From Alectoria sarmentosa (taxonomy: Eukaryota; Ascomycota; Lecanoromycetes; Lecanorales; Parmeliaceae), in assembly GCA_009733775.1 (NCBI GenBank), contig WOGZ01000029.1, positions 62,001-126,000 on the forward strand: a DNA stretch of 64,000 bases, read 5' to 3'. Below the pieces are notes generated by a model. It ran no database searches, was not told where the DNA came from, and saw nothing but the letters and a program-made list of their open reading frames with translations. How positions within the stretch are numbered: position 1 is the stretch's first letter; the number at the start of each line of letters is the position of its first letter. A program made the translations under genes and the position numbers. Below, in pieces: positions 35,642-44,984 of this stretch.

Positions 35642-36454
35642 GATTGTGTGTGGATGGGGGGGATGCTAACAAGTAAATGAAGGATCGAAAAGACCGAATA
35701 ATAGCTGATATTTGTTGAGCAGTCCGTTTGAGTTGATTGAAATTGAGAGCCGGCTTGACGACAAGGAGAGAGTGATCCGAGATCCGAGCGAGGATCCGAG
35801 GATCCGAGGATTCGAGAAGCTCTTGGCGGCTCTTGGCGGCTCTTGGCGGCTCTTGGCATGAAAAGAGGACGAACAAGGGAAGAAACAATCAAGACCAAGT
35901 CAAGCTATAAAGCGCCACCCAGATTTCATATGGACACTTTGACTCTCCCAAGTTGGTAGACACCTCATTGTTACCAGTTCTGCAGCCTTTAGTCCAGCGA
36001 CGAGGGCGATTGGGCCAATATATCAGGTGATGTGTATTGTCGTAGCACGACATATCTACCAGCAAGCTGTGTGTCAAGTGAAGATGTAGAGTCTGTTCAG
36101 CTACAAGTCGCATCATCTACCTACTTCAGGCGCAGGGGTGCTGCACTGTGGCCTGATGTGTCAGAGGACTCGTCGGGACGGCCAAAGAGGAGCAATTGTC
36201 TTGTTAGCAGTAACGCCCGCATGCACCTCGCCGATAATCAAGGCGGTGGACGTCATCGCCTGTGGTATTCCTGAATCCTGAATCTCTTTCGGAAACTCAG
36301 CCTTCTTCTGAAGTCTTTTCTAAGCAGGCTACGCGTCCCTTATCTGCCGGGACAATCCCTCCTACAAATGTGTCGCTCTCCAGCAATTGATCCCTTCATC
36401 ATCCTGCTTCTTCTGTACCCGTCGTTGAAGACCTGCTAGGCAATCTCAGTAACG
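35642..36454. promoter_or_regulatory. Divergent spacer upstream of the cyclin
   Basis: About 800 bases with the cyclin promoter. It holds two adjacent short tandem repeats at 35774-35857, annotated separately. No gene is seen. Confidence 0.5.
35774..35857. repeat. Adjacent short tandem repeats: GATCCGAG and GCTCTTGGCG
   Basis: The first block has about five variants of an 8-bp GATCCGAG unit (35774-35816). The second, directly next to it, has four near-exact 10-bp GCTCTTGGCG units (35819-35857). They lie upstream of the cyclin start, probably in its leader or promoter. Confidence 0.8.
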
Positions 36455-37551
36455 ATGACGTCAAACGCCGGTCTGACTGAACTGTATGGAGGCGATGTTC
36501 CTGTTGTAGAGCATGTCAGGAAGTCCCCACACTTAGGCAAGCCTGCTGAAGCGCATAGCGTCGTTGCCGTATACAGACTCAATGGCGACTCCCCCAGGAT
36601 ATGGACTATGGAGGGATCAGAGAAGATGTGGCTAAAGGACCTTAATCTTCCGCAGTCGAATCTGAAGAACTCTCGAATCCTGACTAACGTCTACAACGCA
36701 AACGTAACGGCAATGTTCAGCAAGACCTCGTCAGACCGCATTCTACAGCACGCGCATACGTTGGTCGATCATTTGGTGACATATCGTAAGGCGAGTCTGG
36801 TGGGCAAAGTGAAGTCAGCTATGGCGACTAAGACAGAGCAAATAGCTGGAAGATGCGACCCAACGGCTCATAATCTTCGTCTGCCACTTATTTGTGGCAT
36901 TGTGGCGCAACGTGTGGGACAGAGACGCCATTCAGGAGCCAAAGGTTGACTTTCCGCTGGCAATAGCGTATTCCGCAGGCCGCACCAGCAAGTCCATTCA
37001 GCATATGCATTCGATCTACGTCTCGACGTTTCTTGAGGACACCTCACGACGGCGGCATCAGAGCCAAGCTCGCGCCGACCAGTCGTTGCATTATTGGAGC
37101 CTTGGTACCCTCTAAGATCGTAGATACCGAAGGGCAGCTTCTCAATGCCATGCAGGAAGGTTCAGGAGTGCTGCAGAACATCACTGACGTCTTTGGCCCT
37201 TTGATGAAGGATTTCCACATCTTCTTCTTTTGGGAACAGGAACAGACGAGCATGGGAGTTACACAGGACTACGTCCGTCGATGCTCCTCTTTGAAAAGAG
37301 ACTTAAATGCTGATGTCTGGCAGGTCGTCGAAGAATCCTCTGTAGCACCGACTCTAGATGATACGGAGCGGGCTGGCCTTCCATATGATCAAAGGAACAT
37401 GTGCAAATTCGAGAACCGCACTTCCTTTGGATATAGACTCGTTGTGGCCGCTTTGATGCGGTACTCAACGGAAGCACTTGAGGTGCTCTCACGGCGCTGG
37501 AAGCATGCTGTCGATATGCTGAATTCAAAACGCTCCCAGGAAGCATATTAG
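36455..37551 (+). pseudogene. Decayed NLR/STAND-type protein, alpha/beta-hydrolase-like N-terminal domain (copy 1)
   Basis: Blocks in three frames match the N-terminal hydrolase-like domain found at the front of many fungal NLR-type proteins. In order they are a VVAVYRLNGDS block (intact relatives have VHGLNGDS-like), WTMEGSEKMWLKDLNLPQ, NSRILTNVYNANVTAM, SSDRILQHAHTLVDHLV, SIYVSTF, then TPHDGG, EGSGVLQNITDVFGPLMK, FHIFFFWEQEQT, VVEESSVAPTLDDTERAGLP and ALMRYSTEALEVLSRRWKHA. The serine-hydrolase nucleophile motif (GHSLGG-like) is destroyed, the frame shifts at STF/TPHDGG, and the first ATG reading stops at about 36947. No nucleotide-binding domain follows this copy. It is interpreted as a dead gene fragment. 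Confidence 0.75.
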
Positions 37552-37739
37552 CTGCTGCGATAGTTCCCGTGGTACTAATTGAAACCTAGGGTCTCTCCCG
37601 TAGGGTCTTAGCAGAACAAGGAATGGCCATCTTAGAGCCCACTGCGCCCACCACGTTCGAGTCTTCGTCGTACGGTGCGACAAGAGTTCCCGTTGCAGAG
37701 TCAGTCATCAACCATGCTTCGTCTTGTGTCCTTTTTTCT

Positions 37740-38950
37740 GACCAATCGAAAACTATAGCATCGTTGCTGTCCATTGTGTCCTCGAGAGCGAACTCGAGGC
37801 ATGGACGGACATAAAGTCAGGCATTCGTGGCTCCGAGAATTGTCCCCACACGAGTGATACAACGTCAGATTTTGTTTACCACTACAATGCCGAAATTTTT
37901 GTCTCCTGGCCAGGTATCCGCTGATTGAATATTGCCGTTCACAAACAGTCTTGTGGCTGAGCTTTGCGCAGATCGTTAAATGTTAGATACATTCAAGCAG
38001 CCTACAATCTTCATATGCCATGGCTTCGGAAGTTTGCTCGTGAAGCGAGCACTCGAATTTTCCTCCACAAGAAATCCGTAAGGCTGGAGCACCTTCGCTC
38101 GGGGTCCATGTCCACACACTCAATTATATTCCTCGAGACTCCACACATTGGCGTGCGGAAGGAGATTTTGGTGTCGTGGCATCACAACAGGCCAGCCCTA
38201 AGCCAATTCTTTTTAAACCTTCCGAGAGGATCAGAAATGCTGCAAGAGATCACCGATCAATTTGCACCGCTCATGAAATTGTTTGCTGTCTATGAATTGT
38301 GGGAGCAAAGGAAGACCAAAGCAGGCGACGTGAACTCAGTTGTTGTGGAAGATGACTCTGCAGCGCCTACGTGGGACGACACAGAATCATGCGGTATATT
38401 CGCAACTCACGATTACATGATCAAGTTCTCAGACGCCCACGATCACGGTCACTAGGTCGTTCTCGAAGCCCTAGCATGATATATCACGACTGCGCCTGCT
38501 TTAAGTCATTACAGATGGGACAAGGAGAAAGAAGCGCTGGGACAGGAACGGCAACTCGAAGCGGAAGATTTGCCGAAACCACCGCTCCGATACATTATCA
38601 CCTCATGCCCGGCCATGGTAAGCCCAATCGTAACGAACGGTTCATCATCCCACGCTGCTCCAGTACCTACTTCACCGGTAGCATATTCCACGCGGGATTC
38701 GTACGGGAGAAGGTAGGTCCAGTCAACCATCTTGACGAAGTCAAATCGACACAGAGTCTGTGTTATATATGGACTCGGCGCTGCCGGCAATACCAAAGTT
38801 CTGCGTAAAATAATTAGAACATTATCATTCAAGAATTTTCTTATAAAACGAATCAAAAGCTTAGACTTAGTATATTGTTCGTGGGCATTGCAGCGGCGAC
38901 CGCCCGATCAATATAAGACTCTCGAGGAGCCTGGCATCCTGATCGCTCCA
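37740..38950 (+). pseudogene. Decayed NLR/STAND-type protein with remnant P-loop (copy 2)
   Basis: A second, diverged copy directly downstream. It opens with a broken SIVAVHCVLESELEAWT block and continues with a YNAEI strand, EHLRSGSMSTHSIIFLETPHIG, GSEMLQEITDQFAPLMK, VVEDDSAAPTWDDTESCGI, and a region like VLEALA*YITTAPALSHYRWDKEKEALG, where * is a stop. Near 38760 comes VCVIYGLGAAGNTKV, which looks like a decayed P-loop; intact relatives have a GxGGxGKT type of loop, and here the lysine is Asn. Stops and shifts break the frame repeatedly. It represents the junction between the hydrolase-like domain and an NB-ARC/NACHT domain; the rest is missing or unrecognisable. Confidence 0.72.
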
Positions 38951-39692
38951 CCCGAGCTGTCTTGACCCTACGACATATGCTGGGGACTTGAATCCGTGAA
39001 CAGTCGACCTAGTTTACTTCCTCCCATCCAGATATATAGGAGAGCAGATCAGATCGATTCACGTAGTGACGTAGGAGGGTCAGCCAGCCGCTGGTATAGG
39101 ACTCTTCACCTTCTGGCACGTGCTCATCGGCGGACCTGAACCATCAAGGGAAGCCTGCCCGGACTCAGTCGAAATGGTACGCGAGAGATAATTCGCCTTT
39201 CAACGACATGTGTGGCGAAGTAGGTTACCCTCGTGATCCGCAGCACAAAGGCGTTTCCAAAATGCGACACCCTAGGGCTCTACGCCCTGAAGCCACCATC
39301 AAATATTCCCCAATAGCTCAACCGACATGTGATGCCCTTGGATAACAGACTCGTCGAATTATGAGGCTTCTCAATCGCAGTCCTTAGTGATTGTGCCGGG
39401 AAACGATCAGAAGTACTGATCAAGTTTCACCTTTGACTTTTCGAAGATGGCAGCTCAAGCTCTTACAAAACCTGCTGCCTAATGGGGATTGCCAACGTGT
39501 TTTCTCCTGTCCTTATGGGTCTTAGACCCCCCTCAGAGCGTGCATATCTACTGCGGACGCCCTGGTAAGGTGCAAAAGTCTAAACTTAAACAAACGCTAG
39601 AAGAAGCTGACAAGACTGATTCCAAGTGTCCGGGAAGCATATAACACTGCTCCCTCGTCTGTCAGAAGAATTCTTCCGAGTCAGCAACCACA
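38951..39692. other. Spacer downstream of the decayed NLR copies
   Basis: About 740 bases with no supported gene. It should contain the promoter of the following 715-residue gene. Confidence 0.45.
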
Positions 39693-41840
39693 ATGTCACT
39701 CCAAATAACAGCGGGCGCAAAGAGCCTACTTTCATTAGGGGTATCGCTCGGAGACATTGCTGTAATATTTCGTCATGGCAACAGCATAGGCAATTGGCTT
39801 CGGGCTGCTGGCTTAGAAGCAGAGCTGTTCGAGTCTATCATGGAGGACCACGGAGCTTTGCTTCGGCGGCGCGGCTTGATCAACGTGGTGAAAATGAAAA
39901 AGCGCTGGTCGCAGCTTGATTTCATATACGAGGGTATCATTAGAAGGTCTTTGTCCGAGTTGAAGGTGCAAGAGGGACAAGATCTCACCGAGTTTTCGTG
40001 GCTGATGGTGGCTGTTGTTACCGCACTTGATATCACGCTCCCAGCCAGCACTATCAAAGGCCTTCTGATAGAAGTCTTTACTACCATACTGGAAGGGGAT
40101 GAAGGAATGAGGGAGTCTTTGAGAGTACAGCTGCCCAACAATATTGAAGCTTGGAGGTCAGTGGGATGCGTTAGGGGAATGGTCACTGAAACCTCGACAT
40201 CGATTCGACGATCTTTCACTCGATTGGTTCGAGAGAGCGCCGCCATCCTCCAATTAAACGGAGCCGAGCAAGAGGAAATGAAGGGCTTTCTGGTATGGCT
40301 GATGGCTGGCCAGGGTCATGACCTCAGCATAGTCTCTGCCACTGTCTTCTCAATCGCCGAGTCCATGCGCAAAGCTGGCGTCCATCTTAGCACCGGAGGA
40401 GAAAGGCGGTACGAAAGCGAGCCTATCGTGAGATACGTGCAAACTGTGGGACCCATTGACACATTCATGGATCCACTTGAGATGGAGGATTCTTTCCAAG
40501 CTAGAAAGGATCTTCAACTAAGAGCTCAGCAAGTGTCTTTTCCGATGAATCATCCTGAATATATGATTGATGCCACAACTTTGAAGAGACCCGTTTTGAA
40601 CCGGATGGAAATGTTTTGGACCATGGGTTGTGAAGCTGCCGAAAAGATGAAATTGACACCAACGCCCGAACCCAAATTACCCTTCGGTCCAGAATCTGAA
40701 ATCTACTACGTCCTGGATGTTGAGGATCCTACTCGGAACAAGTTTGGCGGAATGCTGAGTATGATAGTGGATCATGGCTTCCCAGTCGCAACTCACTCGA
40801 TTTTGCTAGCGCTTGAGAAACTTACCCAGGGACTTGAATCCGAGCGTCTACAATGGCTCCACGCACATACAGCGCGAGAATACTTGCAAAGAGAGACTGG
40901 AAAGCCCAGCGGAAACCCCGGAAACATGGAGTTATGGGTCCAATATCAAGCTTTGGTTTTCGGATTCTATTACAAGCTATTAGAACCATTGATCTCCTTT
41001 GAGTACGTACACCAAGATGCCTTCTTCCGTGGACTTTGGGGATATGGGAGTACCACCTTTCTGGGCATGTGTGCACACTTTGCATGGACAATTCAAGAGT
41101 CTCGATCAATCAGCCGGACTCAAGTTCTGTTCATGCTTGCTACCATGTATAATGGGCGTCCGAAGCCCTACTCCCAAACCAGCTCAAGCAGTGGCCTGAT
41201 TGGAGTATTAGGGACCATCTCCGTGCTTGCACTACCACTACTTTGCACCACTGACGTCCCTGAAAAGATTGCACGCTTCGCTGTGGTTGATCTCCAAGTC
41301 ATTGATCTGATGTCTGACTCTCGCGAGCTCCACTCTCGTCAATACCAGAGCATCGACTTCATCAGGGCCGCAATGGCGCCGCCAAGGCAGATCACCCCAC
41401 GCGGGCCAACGAAGACCTGGTCAGTCCATGCAAAGCTGGGCAAGTTATTCGGTGAAGAGTCAAATGACATAATGATGGCAGCTCGGTGTGATGGAAAACT
41501 CGTGGGATGGTTTGGCCCGCTAGCGGCTGATTTCACCTTCCTCAGCAGTTGCTATCAGAATCAAAGACATGCAAACGAGAAAGGGTTCGAAGATGATTCT
41601 ATGATCACTGGTCATGAGATCCTGGATGAACATTGGCAGAATGACCAGGTACTTCGGCCTCTACAAGACGACTCCATTGGTCAATTTTGCATTGTAAATT
41701 CTCGGGGATCGGCTTCCTTGAAATACGCTGCTACTGGGTTCTTTGCCAATGCTGGCGAAGATATAGGTATCGCTTCCGATGACGTTTCTGCTGCTTATGG
41801 TAGAGTCGAGGCTCAAGGCGCTGGCGTTGTAATTGCCTGA
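39693..41840 (+). CDS. Large hypothetical fungal protein, 715 residues
   Basis: A single uninterrupted exon starting at ATG 39693, unusual here for its length without introns. I do not recognise the family. The N-terminus (LLSLGVSLGDIAVIFRHGNSIGNWLRAAG) is hydrophobic-to-amphipathic and resembles the short leading segment of many uncharacterised fungal proteins found in accessory regions. The rest is mainly helical with aromatic-rich stretches (ELWVQYQALVFGFYYKLLEPLISFEYVH). It has one probable membrane or buried helix, LIGVLGTISVLALPLLC, near residue 510. No catalytic motif is visible. Its position next to decayed NLR copies could suggest an accessory or self-recognition locus, but that is only inference. 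Confidence 0.85.
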   Translation: MSLQITAGAKSLLSLGVSLGDIAVIFRHGNSIGNWLRAAGLEAELFESIMEDHGALLRRRGLINVVKMKKRWSQLDFIYEGIIRRSLSELKVQEGQDLTEFSWLMVAVVTALDITLPASTIKGLLIEVFTTILEGDEGMRESLRVQLPNNIEAWRSVGCVRGMVTETSTSIRRSFTRLVRESAAILQLNGAEQEEMKGFLVWLMAGQGHDLSIVSATVFSIAESMRKAGVHLSTGGERRYESEPIVRYVQTVGPIDTFMDPLEMEDSFQARKDLQLRAQQVSFPMNHPEYMIDATTLKRPVLNRMEMFWTMGCEAAEKMKLTPTPEPKLPFGPESEIYYVLDVEDPTRNKFGGMLSMIVDHGFPVATHSILLALEKLTQGLESERLQWLHAHTAREYLQRETGKPSGNPGNMELWVQYQALVFGFYYKLLEPLISFEYVHQDAFFRGLWGYGSTTFLGMCAHFAWTIQESRSISRTQVLFMLATMYNGRPKPYSQTSSSSGLIGVLGTISVLALPLLCTTDVPEKIARFAVVDLQVIDLMSDSRELHSRQYQSIDFIRAAMAPPRQITPRGPTKTWSVHAKLGKLFGEESNDIMMAARCDGKLVGWFGPLAADFTFLSSCYQNQRHANEKGFEDDSMITGHEILDEHWQNDQVLRPLQDDSIGQFCIVNSRGSASLKYAATGFFANAGEDIGIASDDVSAAYGRVEAQGAGVVIA

Positions 41841-42173
41841 TGGCGTCGTGCCAGAGCGCATGTGGGCACTGAAGGTAGCCATTTGGAATTTGTCGGTGCT
41901 TGGGTGACTCGGATAAGCACAAGGATTGCGATGGACTTTGGGAATTCTGAATCCCAAGGCATCCACAGTCTAGGCATAGGGAAGCTATTCCACGAATGAT
42001 TGATCAGGTCAGTGGTGTGCTTGGAGCAACATTCGGTGACATGGATTCTCATACCAAAGCTCTTGAGGACACGGAGTGTGCACATATTTATGTATCAATG
42101 GCGAATGGTGGAATGGCGCACTGACAGAAGAACGCGATAGATAGTAGACTAAACTACTTAAGGTAAGGCTCGG

Positions 42174-42190
42174 TCGCGCGCATCGCGCGA
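42174..42190. repeat. Perfect 7-bp inverted repeat TCGCGCG-CAT-CGCGCGA
   Basis: A seven-base stem around a CAT loop, about 210 bases upstream of the deaminase start. It could be a dimeric factor site or chance in a GC-rich patch. Confidence 0.6.
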
Positions 42191-42266
42191 GGATTAAAGC
42201 GGCGAGATCTGTCTTCTTGGCAACTCAGGCAAAATCACACCACCCCCTTCCCAAGTTCAACACTCG

Positions 42267-42274
42267 TATAAAAG
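42267..42274 (+). promoter_or_regulatory. TATA-like box TATAAAAG
   Basis: Matches the TATA consensus 127-134 bases upstream of the deaminase ATG, a plausible distance allowing for a leader. Confidence 0.55.
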
Positions 42275-42400
42275 GACAACAAAAAGATTACGATAATAAT
42301 TCTCCCAATCGCTGTTGAACTCGCTACCTACAAACCCTTTCGAGTTTGCACTACACCATACTTATTAATCTCTTTTACCTTCGAACAGTAAAAGAACAGC

Positions 42401-43979
42401 ATGTCTCCTCGTACGGACTCATATCTGTCTCTCTGCCTTGAGCAGGCCTCATTGTCGAACATGCATTACCGCCATGGCTGCATCATTGTGCGTGGTGGGA
42501 AGGTTATTGGCAAAGGCTACAACGACCTCAAGCCCCGTTTCAACGGCGGGGGTACTCTGAAGACTGGGAGATTTGGAGCTGACGCGTCGAGCAGCTCGGC
42601 AATAGTCGCTCCCAAGCAGAAGGCCAATTCCAAGAACAAGCAGATTGGCAAGGGCAATAAAGCTTTGGGACGCAATCTTGCTACTTTGGAGAACAATGAG
42701 CTTGGTGGTGGTTGTTTGGCTAACAGCCCTCTCTCCATGCACAGCGAGATGATGGCGATTCAGAGCGCGCTCTCTCTCTCTGGTAGCACGACTGCATACG
42801 GCTCTGCTCGTTCCTCTTGGTTGATGCAAAAACCTGGGTCGTATAAATTACCGGGTCGAGGTAAACGACAGCTACACCTACGAAACCTCAAAGCCTACGT
42901 TGAAACCGTCTGCGAAGCAGCACCTCTCGAGACCATGGGTAACTCAAGGCAGTCAGCCGGCACGATGCACGGCGTCAAGGCTCAGGATCAAGGGTCGTCA
43001 TTTGGACCATCTGAATCTCAATGCGGTCAAGGAGGAGCAGGATCGCAACTCGCCGAAGGAGGAGAAGAAGAATGCGCGGCAGTTCGCCTGGAGTAATACT
43101 GTGAAAGACCGCGATAAGAGTCCGTACGAACTTCATCACCACAATCATCATCACAGTCGGGCCCACCACCACACTCCAGAGAAGGTACATCCACAACATC
43201 AACAAGAACAACAACAAATGGAGGCAACTAAAGCACATGACGACGACGGTGCAATTAATAAAGGCCACGGTAATTGGCCTCAACTTGATAGCGCTGTCAA
43301 GAGTCACTTTGGGGAGAATACCAAGCCAAGGCTTCAAACCGCAAGTGTAGGCCAATACAGTGACGGTCTATTCACAAGAAAGAAGCTAATGATTTAACAG
43401 TCCTTCGGCAGTGATATTCCCCCAAGGGATCACCTCAAGACGTCACCAACCATCCTTTTGCCGCAAGGCTTGAAGACAGCAAAGTCTCACAAGCTCACAG
43501 ACCGCATCAAAGACTCGCGTCTAAGGGGGTCTGACCTATATGTGGCAAGACTCAGCTGGAAAGACACGAGCTGCGACTCCAATCAGCATGACGATAATTT
43601 GGATGTGCAGCATGTCTCGAAGCCAACGCCTACTGATGACCCTTCTTCTCCTACGACATCACTCACAGGCTCGCTACATGATGAATTACGATTTTGCAAG
43701 GACAGAGAGCTACTTGAAGATGCTCGATTGCTGAGGCCTTTGCCAAGGCAGCGAGTGGCTACCCTGTCCCGTCCATGTTACCGATGCGTGTCGTATATGC
43801 ATTCTGCAGGCGTCAAGCGTGTCTTTTGGACCAATACGAAAGGCGAGTGGGAGGGGGCTAAGACTGAAGAGTTGGTAGATGCTTTGGAGAGGGCAGATGG
43901 CTTGGTAGGGACCGAGTCCAACGCATTGTTCGTCACCAAACACGAGGTACTGATGTTAAGAAGAGCATGGGGTTCTTGA
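42401..43979 (+). CDS. Cytidine/deoxycytidylate deaminase-like protein with a long insertion
   Basis: The zinc site of the deaminase fold is split. The first half (MHYRHGCIIVRGGKVIGKGYN, then PLSMHSEMMAI with His and catalytic Glu near residues 113-115) lies in the first exon. The second half (SRPCYRCVSYMHSAGVKRVFWTN, the PCxxC ligands) lies in the last exon. Between them is a disordered insert of about 300 residues with a His-rich tract (ELHHHNHHHSRAHHH) and a Gln run. A 54-base intron at 43347-43400 fits well. Upstream of it the reading frame must shift by one base between about 42880 and 43096. A weak intron at 42974-43040 would do this, but a real frameshift is equally possible. Related fungal proteins are widespread and uncharacterised; the substrate is unknown. 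Confidence 0.78.
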
Positions 43980-44984
43980 GTAATTTCCATTTCAGTCTCA
44001 ATTTCCATTTCAATCTTAATATGCCGCGCCATCCTCTTTCTTATGTACAAGTGGATTTCCTTCAACTGTCCTCGCGAATGATTATTGTTGATGCTCAATG
44101 CATTCAAAGTTGTATGATATTCATGTAGAGACCGACTCTTCCAAGTCTTCGATGGCAGCGTTGTAGTTATCTGTCTACAGTATCCGATAAGCGACATATT
44201 AAGTTGGTGAGTGACAGGGCTGGTGAGAGCGAGGAGCAATCTCCGTCGTCAATCACAGTCTTGCGGCAAAGGAACTTTTGGGGGGAAAGATATGCAGGGA
44301 TAAGGTAATCAATGTCTCATGTGGCTGTGCATCAGACATGTCGATCTTCCTTTTACAGTAGTACATACCTTACTTTTAGACTTCTTGGATGCTGTGGCTG
44401 GTACACGTGGAAATGTGGCGTCATTTTCCCTCCTCCCTCCTCCAAGTCAATTTCAAAGTCGTCGTCAGTCGCCTTCATCTTCTCTTTAATACTAATAATT
44501 AACAGTCCTATCAATCAGCCAATTAATCAATCAATCAATCAATCAATTAATCTTCTTCAAACTCCTTCTTACTACTCTTCTCACTATCTTACTTACACAT
44601 GTCCATACACTTGGCTGTCCTGCATCTAGTATACACTATGAGTATGTACATAAAAACATAAATATTCTTCCAATATCACTCGCATACGCCGCAGCATGTC
44701 CTATTCCTATCCTTTCTAGCCTCCTAGCCTTCTAGCCTTCCTCAAAACCTACTTGATCAACGTCGAGTCGCTCGACGGCAATGGATCCCTACTTAGAATA
44801 CAAACATCGCCTTGCGCCTGACTTGTCGTCCAGGTTGGCAAATCCCAAGTCCAATTGATAAGTTCTCATAAGCTGACCAATTTTACAACTCAGGCGCGGC
44901 CGGCCCCTTGGGTCAGTGAGGGCTCAAAGCCTACCATTCCTCTCGCCAAGCACCACCTTCTCCTCACATGTCATAGATGCAGAC
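43980..44984. other. Spacer with AATC microsatellite
   Basis: About 1 kb between the deaminase and F-box genes. An AATC/AATT-type microsatellite runs at about 44510-44553. No gene is seen. Confidence 0.5.
44510..44553. repeat. AATC tetranucleotide microsatellite
   Basis: About ten AATC-like units with occasional AATT variants, in the leader or promoter region of the F-box gene. Confidence 0.8.

Larger units (their letters stand above)
41841..42400. promoter_or_regulatory. Promoter region of the deaminase gene
   Basis: About 560 bases. It contains a GC-only stem with a three-base loop at 42174-42190 and a TATA-like box at 42267-42274. Confidence 0.5.

Noticed and set aside
36455..36949. An intact 164-residue gene
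   Set aside because: It starts with ATG but is the first part of a larger decayed family; the frame is lost before the conserved nucleophile motif.
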